Source of the DNA: Gigaspora rosea
Lineage: Eukaryota; Glomeromycota; Glomeromycetes; Diversisporales; Gigasporaceae
Direction: 5' to 3'
Length of the DNA stretch: 64,000 bases
Assembly (NCBI GenBank): GCA_003550325.1
Contig: QKWP01001696.1
Span: forward strand, 50,946-114,945
Shown: in pieces, positions 1 through 12,129 of the stretch
Numbering within the stretch: the first letter of the stretch is position 1
Layout of the letters: every line of letters starts with the position of its first letter
Position numbers and translations under genes: made by a program
The notes under the pieces: model-generated
What the model was told of the DNA's origin: nothing
The model's input: only the letters and a program-made list of their open reading frames with translations
Database searches by the model: none

Positions 1-302
1 TTCTAAGGCAAGTTTGTCTAAGATTATTATGAATAACTCTAATAAAATTTATATATTGTAGCATACTTCGGGTTTTATTGTATTTATAGGATAGTATAAA
101 GAATATTATTGTAAAATTGCAACTAGAATTTGGAACGCTAAATCATGAGCAAATACGCTGAGGATGTGTCAAGAATTAAATTTTAGCCTAGCAAGTAGTG
201 TTAATCGGTCAAATTAGATACAGGAGCACATAATTTATTACATTTATTCTAACAAATTTTACGATAGGCTATTTTCTAAATATTCTTATCATAGTTGGGG
301 TA
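1..302. other. AT-rich intergenic, nothing recognised
   Basis: No supported reading frame, RNA motif or repeat structure is visible up to the first inverted-repeat element. Confidence 0.5.
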
Positions 303-490
303 GGACTCCAAAGAACTCTAATACAACTCAGATGATTCTAAAAAAAGAAATTTTGCATAGAAATTCATCAAATGTTGTATTTTTATATATAAATTTTCAA
401 ATTTTGCCTATTTTATATATTTATTTGGCTAAAATACTGCTAAAATTATACAAACTCAAATCTGAGTTGTATTAAAGTTCTTTGGGGTCC
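303..490. mobile_element. MITE with 30-bp terminal inverted repeats
   Basis: Arms 303-332 and 461-490 are inverted copies matching at 28 of 30 positions. The 128-bp AT-rich interior has no coding frame, so this is a non-autonomous DNA transposon. I see no clear target-site duplication. The short frame that begins at 482 simply overlaps its right arm. Confidence 0.8.
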
Positions 491-832
491 TGTCAGAGTA
501 ACTTGAGTAGTAAACTAAATAGTATGTCCTGTGCAGCAGAAATAATGGTTATCAATAGTTTTTTTAGTAAGGAACTGCTACCTGCTACAAATTTTAGCAT
601 GCCTCCCATTACCAAAATTTGTATAGAGATTACTATTGATTTTTATCACTATTGGATAGTAATTGATTTAAATTCTTCTTGACAATAAAATAGTAATCGA
701 TAATAATTGATAGACATCAGGAAAATTTGCATACCAATTATCAATTACTAATTATCAATGATAATCCCCTATAACTGATAAAAGATTAATTGATATATAA
801 CCAATATAATTACAATATGCGATACAATGATA
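491..832. other. AT-rich intergenic, nothing recognised
   Basis: The stretch contains short repeated ATTGATT/AATCAAT words (about 620-800) but no coding frame or clear element boundary. Confidence 0.4.
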
Positions 833-1035
833 TATATATGTTGTGCCTCAGATTAAAACTTGTGTCAGATTGAATCTGATGCACGTCAGATGACTATTAA
901 TTGACCAGCATTAAATGATCAGCAACAACTGGCCTAAACTACCTTCTAACTTTACCGTAATTTTACCCTAACCCTAATCTAATTTAGGCCAGTATCAATC
1001 TAATGCAAGAATCAATCTAAGGCACAACATATACA
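833..1035. mobile_element. MITE with telomere-like tract inside
   Basis: Arms 833-854 and 1014-1035 are inverted and match at 20 of 22 positions. The interior carries CCCTAACCCTAA at about 966-977, like several other inverted-repeat elements in this window. It is non-coding. Confidence 0.75.
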
Positions 1036-1489
1036 TAAATTAAAGTGTTTATATTTATTAATATTAAAATTTTTATTTTATTAATAAAAAAATTTTTTTA
1101 TGCATAATTGATGGCAAAACTGGCTATAATATTACTATATAACTTCATCTTTATTCTTCCAATGACTATATTTACGAAACATATACCAATTCCAAAAATT
1201 TGCTTTTTCTGACGAAGTATAACTACAAAAAAGAAATAAAAATATTAGTTAAAGAAATAAAAAGAATAGCCAAAAATAAAAATAGAAGTTAGTACCTATT
1301 TTAGTACTCTCTAAAATTCAGATCTATTAATTTTCGTTATAGCGGAGCTAGTGTTTTAGTATAAACTAGCTTCTAGCTAACACATATTTATCTTGTTTTT
1401 ATTATCTACTTATCAACTTGTTATTTATATGCATCGTGTAGCAGAGCATCTGCATTTATTAATTGACAAGAAAAAAACTAGGAAGGTCA
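1036..1489. other. AT-rich intergenic
   Basis: No supported gene. A 79-codon frame (1393-1632) runs into the A-rich tandem array and has a low-complexity Lys-rich tail, so I do not call it. Confidence 0.4.
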
Positions 1490-2660
1490 TCATTCGAGGT
1501 TTAGTACCACCTTGGCATTTTGTAGCGAAGCAAAACCTACAAAAGAAAAAAAACAGCAGTAAACAAAAAAAAAATGAAAAAAACTCGAAAAAAAGAACTA
1601 AAATACCAATACTTATCTATGTTACAGTTTAAGTTTCTCCAACTCAAGATCTTTATTACTGGTCTCATTTATACTTTTCGGCGAAGCAAACCTACAAAAG
1701 AGAAAACCATTAGCAACAAGAACGAATAAAGAAAACAAAAAAAAAAAAAAAGCTAAAAATACTTATTTATAGTTTTTCTGTTTTAAGATTATTATAGTTC
1801 TTATTCATACATTCCCGCGTTTAGATCATTTTCAATTTCATTTACATTTTTTGATAAGGCCACACCAATTTGATTCTTTGTTTAACATAATCACTCCTCT
1901 ATTTTTTAAAATTTTAGACATAAAATAAACACTAGTTTAACCAATCAAATTGCAGTATTAGCTTTTGAAAATTTTATTTTTTGTCCAGCCAATAGAATTG
2001 CTGCTTTTTTTGGTTTGTTGTTGATTTTTTACCCCTCCCCCCCTCTTTAGCAAAATATTTATGTTATGTTAAACGAAGAATCAATTTGGAGTGGCCTAAC
2101 TTACAAGAAAAAGAAAGTAAGAGTAAAGGAACAAAAAAAAGAGAAATAAATAAACTAGAGAACAAGAAACTAGTATACTTATACCAGTTCCATTTCTCCC
2201 AAATTCAACTCTTCATTCACATCTTCATTTAAGTTTCTTGGCGATTTACAAAAAAAAAAAAGTAAGTGTAAAGAACGGAAAAAAAAAAGAAACAAGTAAA
2301 CATGAAAACAAGAAAATAGAAACTTATACAAGTTCTATTTCTACCAGACTCAAAACTCCATTTACGACTCTATTTACATTTTTCAATAACCTATATAAGA
2401 AAGAAAGTAGAAGTAAAAGAACAGAAGATAAGAAAAACAAGTAAATATGAAAGCAAAAAATAGAAACTGGCATACTTATACCAGTCCTATATTTTCCAGA
2501 TTCAGATCTCCAAACACGACTCCATTTATGTTTCTCGAAGACCTACAAGGGAAAGAAAGTAGGAGTAAAAGAACGAAAGAAAAGAGAAACAAGTAAACAC
2601 GAAAACAAAAAAATTAGAAACTGTTATACTTATACTAGTTCTATTTTCTTTCACCTGTTC
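1490..2660. repeat. Tandem array of ~145-155 bp units
   Basis: Degenerate copies start near 1519, 1676, 2096, 2241, 2388 and 2540. Each has a cctacaaga-like start, an A-rich tract with aagtaagagtaaa, then a ttataccagttctattt block and a ctccatttac block. Spacings in the clean part are about 145, 147 and 152 bp. Early copies include the word gcgaagcaaacctac. The array is interrupted by an inserted MITE at 1858-2096. Confidence 0.75.
1858..2096. mobile_element. PIF/Harbinger-like MITE inserted in tandem array
   Basis: Inverted arms 1858-1890 and 2064-2096 match at 30 of 33 positions and begin GGCC. Both sides are flanked by TAA (1855-1857 and 2097-2099). Removing the element and one TAA restores the sequence seen at the same place in the other array units. 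A 3-bp TAA/TTA duplication is typical of PIF/Harbinger elements; the superfamily assignment is inference. Confidence 0.8.
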
Positions 2661-4409
2661 TAGCAAAGACTTAACCGACTGAATAGAAGATATTAATACT
2701 ATAATAAAAAAAAGTTATAGTTAAATAAACAATAGTTAATAAATAAAAAAAATTTAATTTAAATAAAAAAAAAATTAAAGTTGTAGTTAAAAAAAGATGT
2801 TCGTAAAGTGTTACAACATGTAATAATAAAAAATGTAAATAAAAAAATTTACTACCAGTAATGTTCAAACAATTAGTAGCTATTAATCATTATGTATCAA
2901 CTTGAATAAATTCGTTAATTATCGATTAGCAGATACATAACGATTAATAACTATTTAAACAATATATATCAATTAAAGATATATATCAATTTATAGCAGG
3001 TTTATTGATTTCTATCGATATATTTTAATCAATATATATTGTTTTTTTGTTATATATCAATGATAATCTGGTTAAAAAATTTCAGAATGCCTGCTTTGGG
3101 GCAGGTTGCTCTTTTTTTTATTTTTTAATTTATTACTATATATCTAATTTACTATTAGACGAAAAAGATCATATTTTAGTCTCCAAAGATCTTTTAGTAG
3201 CCAAATGCCAGACAATAACAAAACCCAGGTGTCAAAGTAAAGAGCTATGGAATTTATATTAATTATTTATTGGTTAACAAGTTTTAAAATTTTTTTTTGC
3301 ATTATATCAGTGTACTAATATTATTTTTTTTTTTATTCAGAATTTTTGAACTTGGGCTTTTATTTTTTATTTACCCTTGAAAAACTTGTTAGTAACATAT
3401 ATGATATGTTATTATATTATAGATCAAATTTTTCATAGGCTAGATCTAGTAAATAATAAATTTGAAAGCCTGAAGATTCATTTGATCTTGGTGGCTTCCA
3501 TATATAGATAATCAGTAGGGATAATAGATAGCTAGAATGTTTAATAAAACCATATAGAATTGATATTAGCATCTCAAGAATTAATTGAGTATTTATGTTG
3601 TCACCATAACTATTAGTAAATAAAGCCCAAAGTCCTACTTGTCCCATATACAAATAAGCAATAGTGGTTAAAATGTCCTATAAAATCATGTAGAATTAAT
3701 GTTAACATCTTGAGCATTGATTGAGTGATCTGTCACAATTACTATCATTATTAGTAAAGTACAGTAATTGGAGATTTAAAATTAACCAAAAATTGCATAT
3801 TACATCAAATAAATAAAAGTTTTGCTATGTCAAATTATAAATCAAAAAATGAAAAAAGATATCTATTAATTTTATAAGCAAAGTTTTCCGTGTTTTTTGA
3901 ATGATTATTGGATAATTATCAGATAACTAGATCTGAATTATTCAAATATCCATTTTAGTGATTGTACCTGGGTAGAATTTGCAATTGTGTGAAATAGTAA
4001 TTTATCCGAATATTTGGGTAATTTAATAGTAACTGGGTAGAGGTTTTCCCAAAGGTACAATCTCTAATCTATTTACTATTGATATTTGGTTAAATATCTG
4101 AATATCTGTTAGTAAATAGATATTTGAATAAATCAGATACAGATAAATGGATGATGAATTTATCAGGATTAGAATGCGAGAACTAAAATTTAAGTAACCG
4201 ATAGTGATTATTTAAAATTTAAATTATTATTTTTCAATATTATTATATTATACATTGTTTCTGTTTTTCAAGTTTACAATTTAATTAGACCATAACTACG
4301 AATTAAAATTAGAATACTTTAGTACTTCTGGCTTTATAATCAGTCAACATTTTTTCATAATTAGCCCAGATTAAAAAAGTAAATAAAATTAAGCCCTTAT
4401 GAATTCATA
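2661..4409. other. Long AT-rich intergenic stretch
   Basis: No gene can be supported. Frames at 2671-2868 (minus), 3047-3262 (plus) and 3417-3653 (minus) are low-complexity or unrecognisable. A small hairpin with arms near 3962-3980 and 4049-4064 (gattgtacc/ggtacaatc) is present, and GATAA/TTATC words cluster around 3900-4150. Confidence 0.4.
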
Positions 4410-5935
4410 TAAAGTAGTGCTCCTAGGACCAGTTTGGGTCTGGTCTAGTTTGAGGATCAGACCAGATTCAGACTCTAAATTTTACTAATTTCAAACTTTA
4501 TACTAAACTCAAACTCAATTATAAATTCAGTATGGGTCTGGTTCAAAGTCTGCAAACTGGTCTGAGTTTAAATATATTTATATATGTTTTTAGATACTGA
4601 ACAAGTTTACTTAGTACATAAAGCTAGAATTAATTAGTACTGTAGTAAAATTTTATGAATTATAAGATTTTATGGAATTTTATTAATAAAATTCTATAAA
4701 ATTTTATAATTCACAAATTTTTATTAATTAATTCTAACTTTATGCACTAAGTAAACTTGTTCATTATCTAAAAATATATCAAATCAGTAGAATTATTTTT
4801 ATTTTATTTAAAAGTTAGAGAATAGATGTATAATTTTGGATTTTTGATTAAAAAAGTTAAATTTAAGGATCTTTTCTCCAAATTTAAAGTAAAATAAACC
4901 CAATTTTGCTAATTTAATGTATTTTTAGGTGTAAATAAATTTACTTGGTGCATTAAGTTAGAATTAATTAGTAAAATCTTGTGAATCATAAGATTTTATA
5001 AAATTTTATTAATAGAATTTATAAAATCTTATAATTCCCAAATTTTTATTAATTAATTCTAATATTATGTATTAAATAAACTTGTTTACATCTAAAAATA
5101 TATCAAATTAGCAGAATTTTTTTATTTTATTTGAAATTTGAAGACTAAATGCATAATTTTGAATTTTTGATCAAAAAAGTCAAATTTAAGCAATTTTTTT
5201 CAAATTTCAAGAAAAATAAAAATATTACTGCAAAATTGATATATTTTTAGATGTTAAACAAGTTTACTTAGTGCATTAAATTAGAATTAATTAGTAAAAT
5301 TTTGTAAATCATAAAATTTTATATAATTTTATTAATAAAATTCTATGAAATCTTATAATTCACAAAAGTTTATTAATTAATTCTAATATTATGCACCAAA
5401 TAAACTTGTTTATCATCCAAAAATATATCAAATCAGCAGAATTTTTTTTATTTTATTTGAAATTTGAAGAAAAGATATTTAAATTTGATTTTTTAATCAA
5501 AAATTCAAAATTATATATTTATTCTCTAAATTTCGAATAAAATAAAAATAAGTTTGCTAATTTGATGTATTTTTAGGTACTAAACAAGTTTACTTAGTGC
5601 ATAATATTAGAATTAATTAATAAAAATTTGTGAATTATAAGATTTTATAGAATTTTATTCATAAAATTATATAAAATCTTATAATTTACAAGATTTCACT
5701 AATTAATTTTAACTTAATATACTAAGTAAACTTATTTAGCATCTATAAAATATATATAAATATATTCAAAACTTAGACTAGTATACAAACTTTGAACCAG
5801 ATCTAGACCAAACTTAGACTTGACTAAAAAGTCTAAATATAAAAATCCAAGTTTAGTTTAAAAATCAAACCAGATTCAGACTTGACTAAAGTTTGGTCCA
5901 AGTTTAGTTTGTAAAAGCACTAGTATAAAGAAGTT
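4410..5935. repeat. 1.5-kb foldback with four palindromic modules
   Basis: The outer arms (about 4420-4585 and 5750-5930) are diverged inverted copies rich in ctggtct/agaccag words. Between them lie four palindromic modules at 4592-4769, 4927-5094, 5250-5418 and 5575-5745, with a period of 323-335 bp. Each folds on itself: acaagtttacttagtgcat...tagaattaatt and its reverse complement, arms of about 75 bp. The spacers between modules are also conserved. It is non-coding, and could be a satellite-like amplification inside a foldback transposon. Confidence 0.75.
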
Positions 5936-6237
5936 GTAATATTGTTACCAAATTATTAATTTTTTTATACCAGATTTAACAATGTTACAATCTATACAAT
6001 GACCAAAAGCCACGGAATTTTCTTGTATATTTAAGGATTTGTTAGTTAGTACTTATCATGAAACACTTGGGCTATAACTTTGTGAAATAAAAGAAAAACA
6101 AACTTGAAAACATGCTGATACTCAAAAAATAGCTAATCTGTTTTTTATTATTTTATAATTTTATGCCTGAGCTTGCAAATTTTCAATCTTTTTTGAGTTC
6201 TTACTCGATTTGTAAAAAACATTATAATTAAGTTGTA

Positions 6238-7225
6238 GCTACCAACTTTTTTGATCAGCAACTTTTAGGAGGTTTTATTTACAAAAATAAGAAATCTCGA
6301 GTTGATACTAATTTTTTAAATGATTCTATTTCTATTCAAGAATCTAGTATTTACGAAACCTGTAGTTCTCAAAAAGAGGTTTATGATTCTAGTATTCATG
6401 ATATTTATAACTTAATTATGTTTTAAGAGTTAACTACTGATGATGAGTTGCTACTAGAAGAGTTTGAAAAGGCTTAAGAAATGTTAAAATTATTAGATCA
6501 GAAATATAAAGATTATGTAGCAAGTCTTATTAATAAAATTACGAAATTACAACAACAAGTAGAAAATCAAAATTGTAAAATTTTATCTTTAAAAAACAAC
6601 TATGTGAATATCAAAAACAAATTGTTCAATTAAAAGATTTATATCAGGGTCTATATGAAGAAAATGAAAAACTTACTAACCAATAAAATTCACAGTTTTG
6701 TGATTAGCAAAAGCATATACAAACAATTACTGATATTGTACTAATTGAATGAGAATCTTTGCACAAGAATATAGAATCTATTATAGAAGACAATACTAGA
6801 TTTTCTTTAAAAAATCTATTAAATTACTCTCTAAAGACATGGCTAAATAAATGCAATCCAGTTAGGGCGCTAATATTTATTATCTAATATCCATTTACTA
6901 TAAGGGCTTACTCCCTACTCTAGGTAAGATCTATAAATAGAATTTTAGCCAATCAATTTAACTAAGGTAAGATTTTTCTTGACCCCACCCCTAAAATATT
7001 ACCTAATAAATGTCAGCACCCTTATTGTAAAGTTTATAGAAACACTAACTCGTAATAATATTGATTCAGATTTTTAAATACTAAAAAACTTTACAAAAGA
7101 GCCATGACTATTAATTTGATATATGGATCCAGACATAAAAATATGTATTAGAAATAAGTCTTGTAGCATTAGCTATTAAGTATTCTATTGCACAATCTGA
7201 AGCTATTAATAGAAAACCTGCTCTA
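6238..7225 (+). pseudogene. Decayed coiled-coil repetitive-family gene
   Basis: A continuous frame from 6238 carries several in-frame stops (first at about 6424). It encodes Asp/Glu-rich text followed by a Gln/Lys/Leu coiled coil (KITKLQQQVENQNCKI, about 6535-6585). Further on, in shifted frames, come NLLNYSLKTWLNKCNP (about 6815-6865), IYGSRH (7119-7136) and LAIKYSIAQSEAINRKP (7163-7215). From memory, the IYGSRH...AIKYSIA block is typical of a multicopy protein family in Rhizophagus genomes, probably linked to transposons. No start, no intact frame: non-functional. Confidence 0.5.
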
Positions 7226-7397
7226 TAATTTTATTTAATAGTTCAAAAATAATTTGCTTAAAAAAATTTTACAAAATTTTAAAAAAGAAAAATCAATACT
7301 ATGAATTTATATGTAACTTGCAATTTGTACCCCTACTCTTAAACATAACTCAGATTGGATTAGATTATAGTAGGTTTTTGCTCTATTTAATCTTAGC

Positions 7398-7530
7398 CTA
7401 ACCCATTCCATTCAATTAACAACTCTACTGGGTATACAGTAAGCCAAGATTTGGTCTTTAAAATCATTGCAGGATATACAGCTCACAGTGGGATACATAT
7501 GTTGGAGAAATACAGTATAATATGTTGCTT
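7398..7530. repeat. Conserved 3' flank of the Sel1-kinase copies
   Basis: The block cccattccattcaattaac...cagctcacag recurs at about 44214-44330 and 50235-50350, each time just downstream of a kinase C-terminus. It marks the edge of the duplicated segment, not a gene. Confidence 0.65.
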
Positions 7531-7639
7531 GATATACTTTGTACTCATACTCTTTTATTTTATTTATTTTTTTTGTTTATTTTTTTTTGAAGAGGTTTTA
7601 TTCAAATTCGTTAGTATGTTTGATTACTTCACTTTTCAA

Positions 7640-9087
7640 TATCTTTGATAGAAAAAATTTCATCTGTAATAATACATTCAGATAACTATTGATTAATACA
7701 ACTAATTTCAACATCCTTGATAGAAAAAATTTCACTTGTAATTATATATTCAGATGACTATTGATTAATATAACTAATGAAATAACTAGTATGAATTGTA
7801 CTATCTTTTACATTATCAAAACCATTATCTTCAATTTCCATTTTTTCATCAGATCTTAAAAAATTGGCCAAAATTTCAGTACTATTTTTCCATTTTAAAA
7901 TAGTTTCATGAACTTCTATAGCTGATGGATGGTTATTTGGATTTTTATCCCAGCACCTCTTCAAAAGTTCTGCATAACATGTTGGTGTGCCTTTAAGAAT
8001 GTTTGGCCTTAATTCTTTAAAACAAATTTCTATAACTAAACTTGAATCATTATTTTTATAGTTGGAAAATACATAATTTCCTAAAGAAATCTTCCACATA
8101 ATCATTCCAAAAGAATAAATATTTGATGCTTTGGTAAATGGGCTTCCTTGCAAAGCTTCTAGTGCTACATACAGTAAAGCCCCATAAATTCCCTTTGATT
8201 CTTTGTCTAATGTTTTATAAACTAATATTGCAATTCCTAAATCCCCGATATAAGCGTTATATAAGTCATTTTGAAATATATTACCACTATGTAAATCGCA
8301 ATGGATAATATCATTAAAATGAATTAATTGAAGATCGAATACAATATAGGATAATAATTCTAATTTTTTCTCCCATTTCATTTGCACAACTTTGTTACGA
8401 TTCTCACGTAAAAATCACATTTCTGCGTATTGCATAACTAGAATATAATCCTTTGTGTATTCATCTTTTGATATTCTATGGCATTGTAAAAATGTAGGGT
8501 TTTTAGGTCCAATATTTGAATATGCAATTGACTTTAAAATGATAATTTTTAATAAATGATGGTAACAACTAAATTATAAAATTTGTACTAATCAAATATT
8601 TACCTCTTTTATAAGTTTCTTGTAACTCTTTTTTGATCTATGAAATAGTTTAAGTGCAACTCAACTATTGTTTGTAAAAAAGAGCTACCAATTTTACGAA
8701 CCAATAAGCAGATTACACAGTTGCAAATCTGCCTTTTCTGATTTTTCTAATAATTTTTAATTCATTAAATATAATCCATGAAATTAATAAATTATTGTCA
8801 GATAGTAATTTTTTCAATGAATCATTGAGATTTTCAGAATCAACTATTTTTTCAGAATTATTGCTTTTCGCTTTTTGCAGCTATTCAATAGCTTTTTCTT
8901 GATTAGAAGAAGTTCCATAACCATTTCGATAACATAATCCCAAGTCCATGTTGTCCATCGTAATTACTATTTTCAGCTGATCTTGAATACCACAAAAATG
9001 CCTGTTTATCATCCCTAGCTGTACCTTGGCCAGTCAGATAACAACTCGTGACATTAAATTGTGCTACAGAATTTTTAACTTGGGGGC
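7640..9087 (-). pseudogene. Sel1-TKL kinase pseudogene A (3' half)
   Basis: This is the 3' half of a Sel1-repeat/TKL kinase gene, closest to the copy at 50445-53083. Read 5' to 3' on minus: one Sel1 repeat (NSVAQFN..., about 9085-8905), a degenerate kinase N-lobe, a 72-bp GT-AG intron (8603-8532), then a kinase C-lobe with HCDLHSGNI, GDLG and SFGMIMWKIS. Lesions: the glycine-rich loop GKGGFATVY has become RKGRFATVC; a stop TGA (8415-8417) replaces the Gly codon of YAEMG; a frameshift follows the Sel1 repeat; TAG (7758-7760) replaces CAG near the C-terminus; and the last ~65 bp are tandemly duplicated. The 5' half is cut off at about 9090 by an inserted element and probably continues at 12150-12890. 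Confidence 0.8.
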
Positions 9088-9580
9088 ACATCAGCGAATT
9101 ATATATACGTAATCTTACGTAAGATATTACAGCCCGTAATATTACGAAAATCTTACGATTGATACGGCATATTACGCAATATATTACGCTATATTACGGT
9201 ATTATTACGGTTATTATTTCGAAATATTTCGAAATATATTGCAAATAAAAAAATGCAAATTACCCCCTACAGGGGTCGCGTACTCATGCAGATCAATAAA
9301 CTAATGCACGCAGGAGATAATATTTTGATATTTTCGCATTGTTTCGCAATATTTTGCAAATTTTCGCAAATTTTTAAAATTTTTTAAAAAATAAATAAAC
9401 GATATACATATTCACATAATCATGCTTTTTTACAGGTTTTTGCAATATTTCGCACAGTTTCGCAATTTAATATAAAATTTTTATTTTTTTATTTATTATT
9501 ATATATTATATTTTACATTTATTAAATATACATTTTTAATTAATATTATATACTTTATTATATATTACATATTATTTTTA

Positions 9581-10342
9581 NNNNNNNNNNNNNNNNNNNN
9601 NNNNNNNNNNNNNNNNNNNNNNNNNNNNNNNNNNNNNNNNNNNNNNNNNNNNNNNNNNNNNNNNNNNNNNNNNNNNNNNNNNNNNNNNNNNNNNNNNNNN
9701 NNNNNNNNNNNNNNNNNNNNNNNNNNNNNNNNNNNNNNNNNNNNNNNNNNNNNNNNNNNNNNNNNNNNNNNNNNNNNNNNNNNNNNNNNNNNNNNNNNNN
9801 NNNNNNNNNNNNNNNNNNNNNNNNNNNNNNNNNNNNNNNNNNNNNNNNNNNNNNNNNNNNNNNNNNNNNNNNNNNNNNNNNNNNNNNNNNNNNNNNNNNN
9901 NNNNNNNNNNNNNNNNNNNNNNNNNNNNNNNNNNNNNNNNNNNNNNNNNNNNNNNNNNNNNNNNNNNNNNNNNNNNNNNNNNNNNNNNNNNNNNNNNNNN
10001 NNNNNNNNNNNNNNNNNNNNNNNNNNNNNNNNNNNNNNNNNNNNNNNNNNNNNNNNNNNNNNNNNNNNNNNNNNNNNNNNNNNNNNNNNNNNNNNNNNNN
10101 NNNNNNNNNNNNNNNNNNNNNNNNNNNNNNNNNNNNNNNNNNNNNNNNNNNNNNNNNNNNNNNNNNNNNNNNNNNNNNNNNNNNNNNNNNNNNNNNNNNN
10201 NNNNNNNNNNNNNNNNNNNNNNNNNNNNNNNNNNNNNNNNNNNNNNNNNNNNNNNNNNNNNNNNNNNNNNNNNNNNNNNNNNNNNNNNNNNNNNNNNNNN
10301 NNNNNNNNNNNNNNNNNNNNNNNNNNNNNNNNNNNNNNNNNN
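9581..10342. other. Assembly gap (762 N)
   Basis: Unsequenced bases inside the repeat-rich element. The long minus frames that run through it exist only because N runs are not read as stops. Confidence 0.99.
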
Positions 10343-10364
10343 AAACGAAAAATAAATAAAGCGA

Positions 10365-10692
10365 AACCTTGCAAGAACTTGCAAAAACTTGCAAAAACTT
10401 GCAAAAACTTGCAAAAACTTGCAAAAACTGTTTACGTTCTTGTATATTCTGAAATTCCAAAAAAGTCGCGAAGTGCCGAAAAAGTCCGGGTTGGTTTTCT
10501 TGCAAAGTTCCAGGAAGTAAGAGTTCTGTTCTCTTAAAGTGCCGAAATAAAATAAATTAATAAAAAAAATTTTAAAAATAAACAAAAAAAAACAAAAACA
10601 AAAAACACTAAACAAAAAAATAAATGAAGTGAAGCCTTGCAAGAACTTGCAAAAACTTGCAAAGACTTGCGAAAACTTGCGAAAACTTGTGA
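10365..10692. repeat. Two arrays of 11-bp word aacttgcaaaa
   Basis: About six copies at 10369-10430 and about five at 10637-10690, each preceded by a cgaagcctt-like segment. The two ~280-bp blocks (10343-10550 and 10615-10830) are diverged copies of one larger unit, so the gap is probably filled with more of the same. Confidence 0.7.
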
Positions 10693-11524
10693 CCATTTCT
10701 CCATTTCTCCAAAGAAGCATTTTTGAAAATTTAGAAATTGCTGGGGGTGTGTTCTTGAATGTGTTGGAAGTCGTAGTTGGCATGCGCAAGGTTTCAAAAA
10801 GTGTTTGTTTTTCTTGTAAAGTGCGAAATAAAAATAAAATAAAAAAATTAAAAAATAAATAAATAAAATAAAATGAAAAAAAACAAACAAAAACAAAAAA
10901 TGAAACAAAAAGGAACGAAAGGAATGAAAAGGAATGAAAATAAAAAAGCGAAAAAAAACAAAATAGAAGATTTAATTATAAACAAAAGATCTAATCTGAT
11001 CTTGTAGTACAGAATTTGAACATCATCAAACTATTTCGAACTATTTCGAAAAAATCAGTCTAATGCGCGATCCAGGTTACAGATCTACTGATCCAGCTTG
11101 GTTTCCTAGTCCTAAAATAATTGAAAGGGTTCGAAATATTTCGTAACATATTTTGAAAGGGTTCGAAATATTTCGTAATATATTTCGAAATATTTTGAAA
11201 TTAATTTCGTAATATTTTGAAATATTGATATTTTGAAATATTTCAAAATATATTACGTAATATTTTGATTATATTATAGTTCGTAAGACCTTACGTAAGA
11301 TTACACTATTATAAATTTGCTGATACATCCATAAATAACGTTATGTACTCCTCATAGTAGCGCTGGACCCCCCTCCTACTATATAAAAAAATTTTTCAAA
11401 ATCCATATGTTTATATATAAAATTTTACAAAAACGTAGCCCTTAGGTCATCGATATCTAAAAGGGTTGTGGCCCTACAATATCTGCTTAAAATGTAGTGC
11501 ATAAGGTAGTAATAGGAGGACCAT

Positions 11525-11685
11525 GAACCAGAGAGTTTAAATAGACAATTCCCGTAGTTGGGTTGTAGGTATGGCAGCTAGTGTAGAACCTTCGGGCGGA
11601 CTACTTAAATTAGGTGCCAAAAGTGCACATGTGGCTAGTTGTATCCTCATTCATGTAACAAATATTATGTCACTATAACTCATAA
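11525..11685 (-). repeat. Fragment of the retroposon at 25.1-26.4 kb
   Basis: About 150 bp here are the reverse complement of about 25190-25335 (shared ccagagagtttaaatag, gttgggttgtaggtatggc and accttcgggc blocks). It is a partial dispersed copy with no coding potential. Confidence 0.65.
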
Positions 11686-11767
11686 TAAAATCTCAGCCAT
11701 AGCACACAGCCTCTAAACTTAAAAAAAAAAATTTTACAAAAACTTGAATATATTGTGACGCAGTGAT

Positions 11768-12040
11768 CGAATTTGGATGATTTAGATACTATTCGATTCA
11801 TCTCAGTAAGATGAATCCAATGATACCAAAATAATTTCATTTGGATCACTAAATCAATAGTTATTCACAAAAAACCATTAATTTTTAGTAATTTTATAAG
11901 AAAATATAATAACCAATAGTATTTGGCCAATAAAATTTGACCCAATGATCCAAATGAAATGAAATTGGTACTATTCGACTCCTCTTACCGAGATGAATCA
12001 AATGATACCAAAATTATTAAATTTGGACTACTGGTTCAAT
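11768..12040. mobile_element. Foldback MITE
   Basis: Arms of about 90 bp (11768-11860; 11945-12040) are inverted copies starting cagtgatcgaattt. Each arm is itself partly palindromic around a gattcatct...agatgaatc core. The short spacer is AT-rich and the element non-coding. Confidence 0.65.
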
Positions 12041-12129
12041 TTTTAGCCAATTTTTTTTAAAAAAATTATGTTATATATTTTTGACCCCCTACTTATTGAG
12101 AAAAACGTTATCGTTCGTCCAACTCCGCT

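Larger units (their letters stand above)
9090..11324. mobile_element. 2.2-kb TTACG-rich inverted-repeat element
   Basis: Termini 9090-9123 and about 11291-11324 are inverted (atcagc...taatcttacgtaag against its complement). Both arms contain runs of TTACG and TTTCGAAATA words (9103-9240; 11120-11310). The interior holds the N gap and two arrays of an 11-bp word. No transposase is visible in the sequenced part. It interrupts pseudogene A. Confidence 0.65.

Noticed and set aside
9558-10789. Long minus frames across the N gap
   Set aside because: They exist because N bases are not stops. The sequenced ends only translate the 11-bp array (FCKFLQVFAS repeats).
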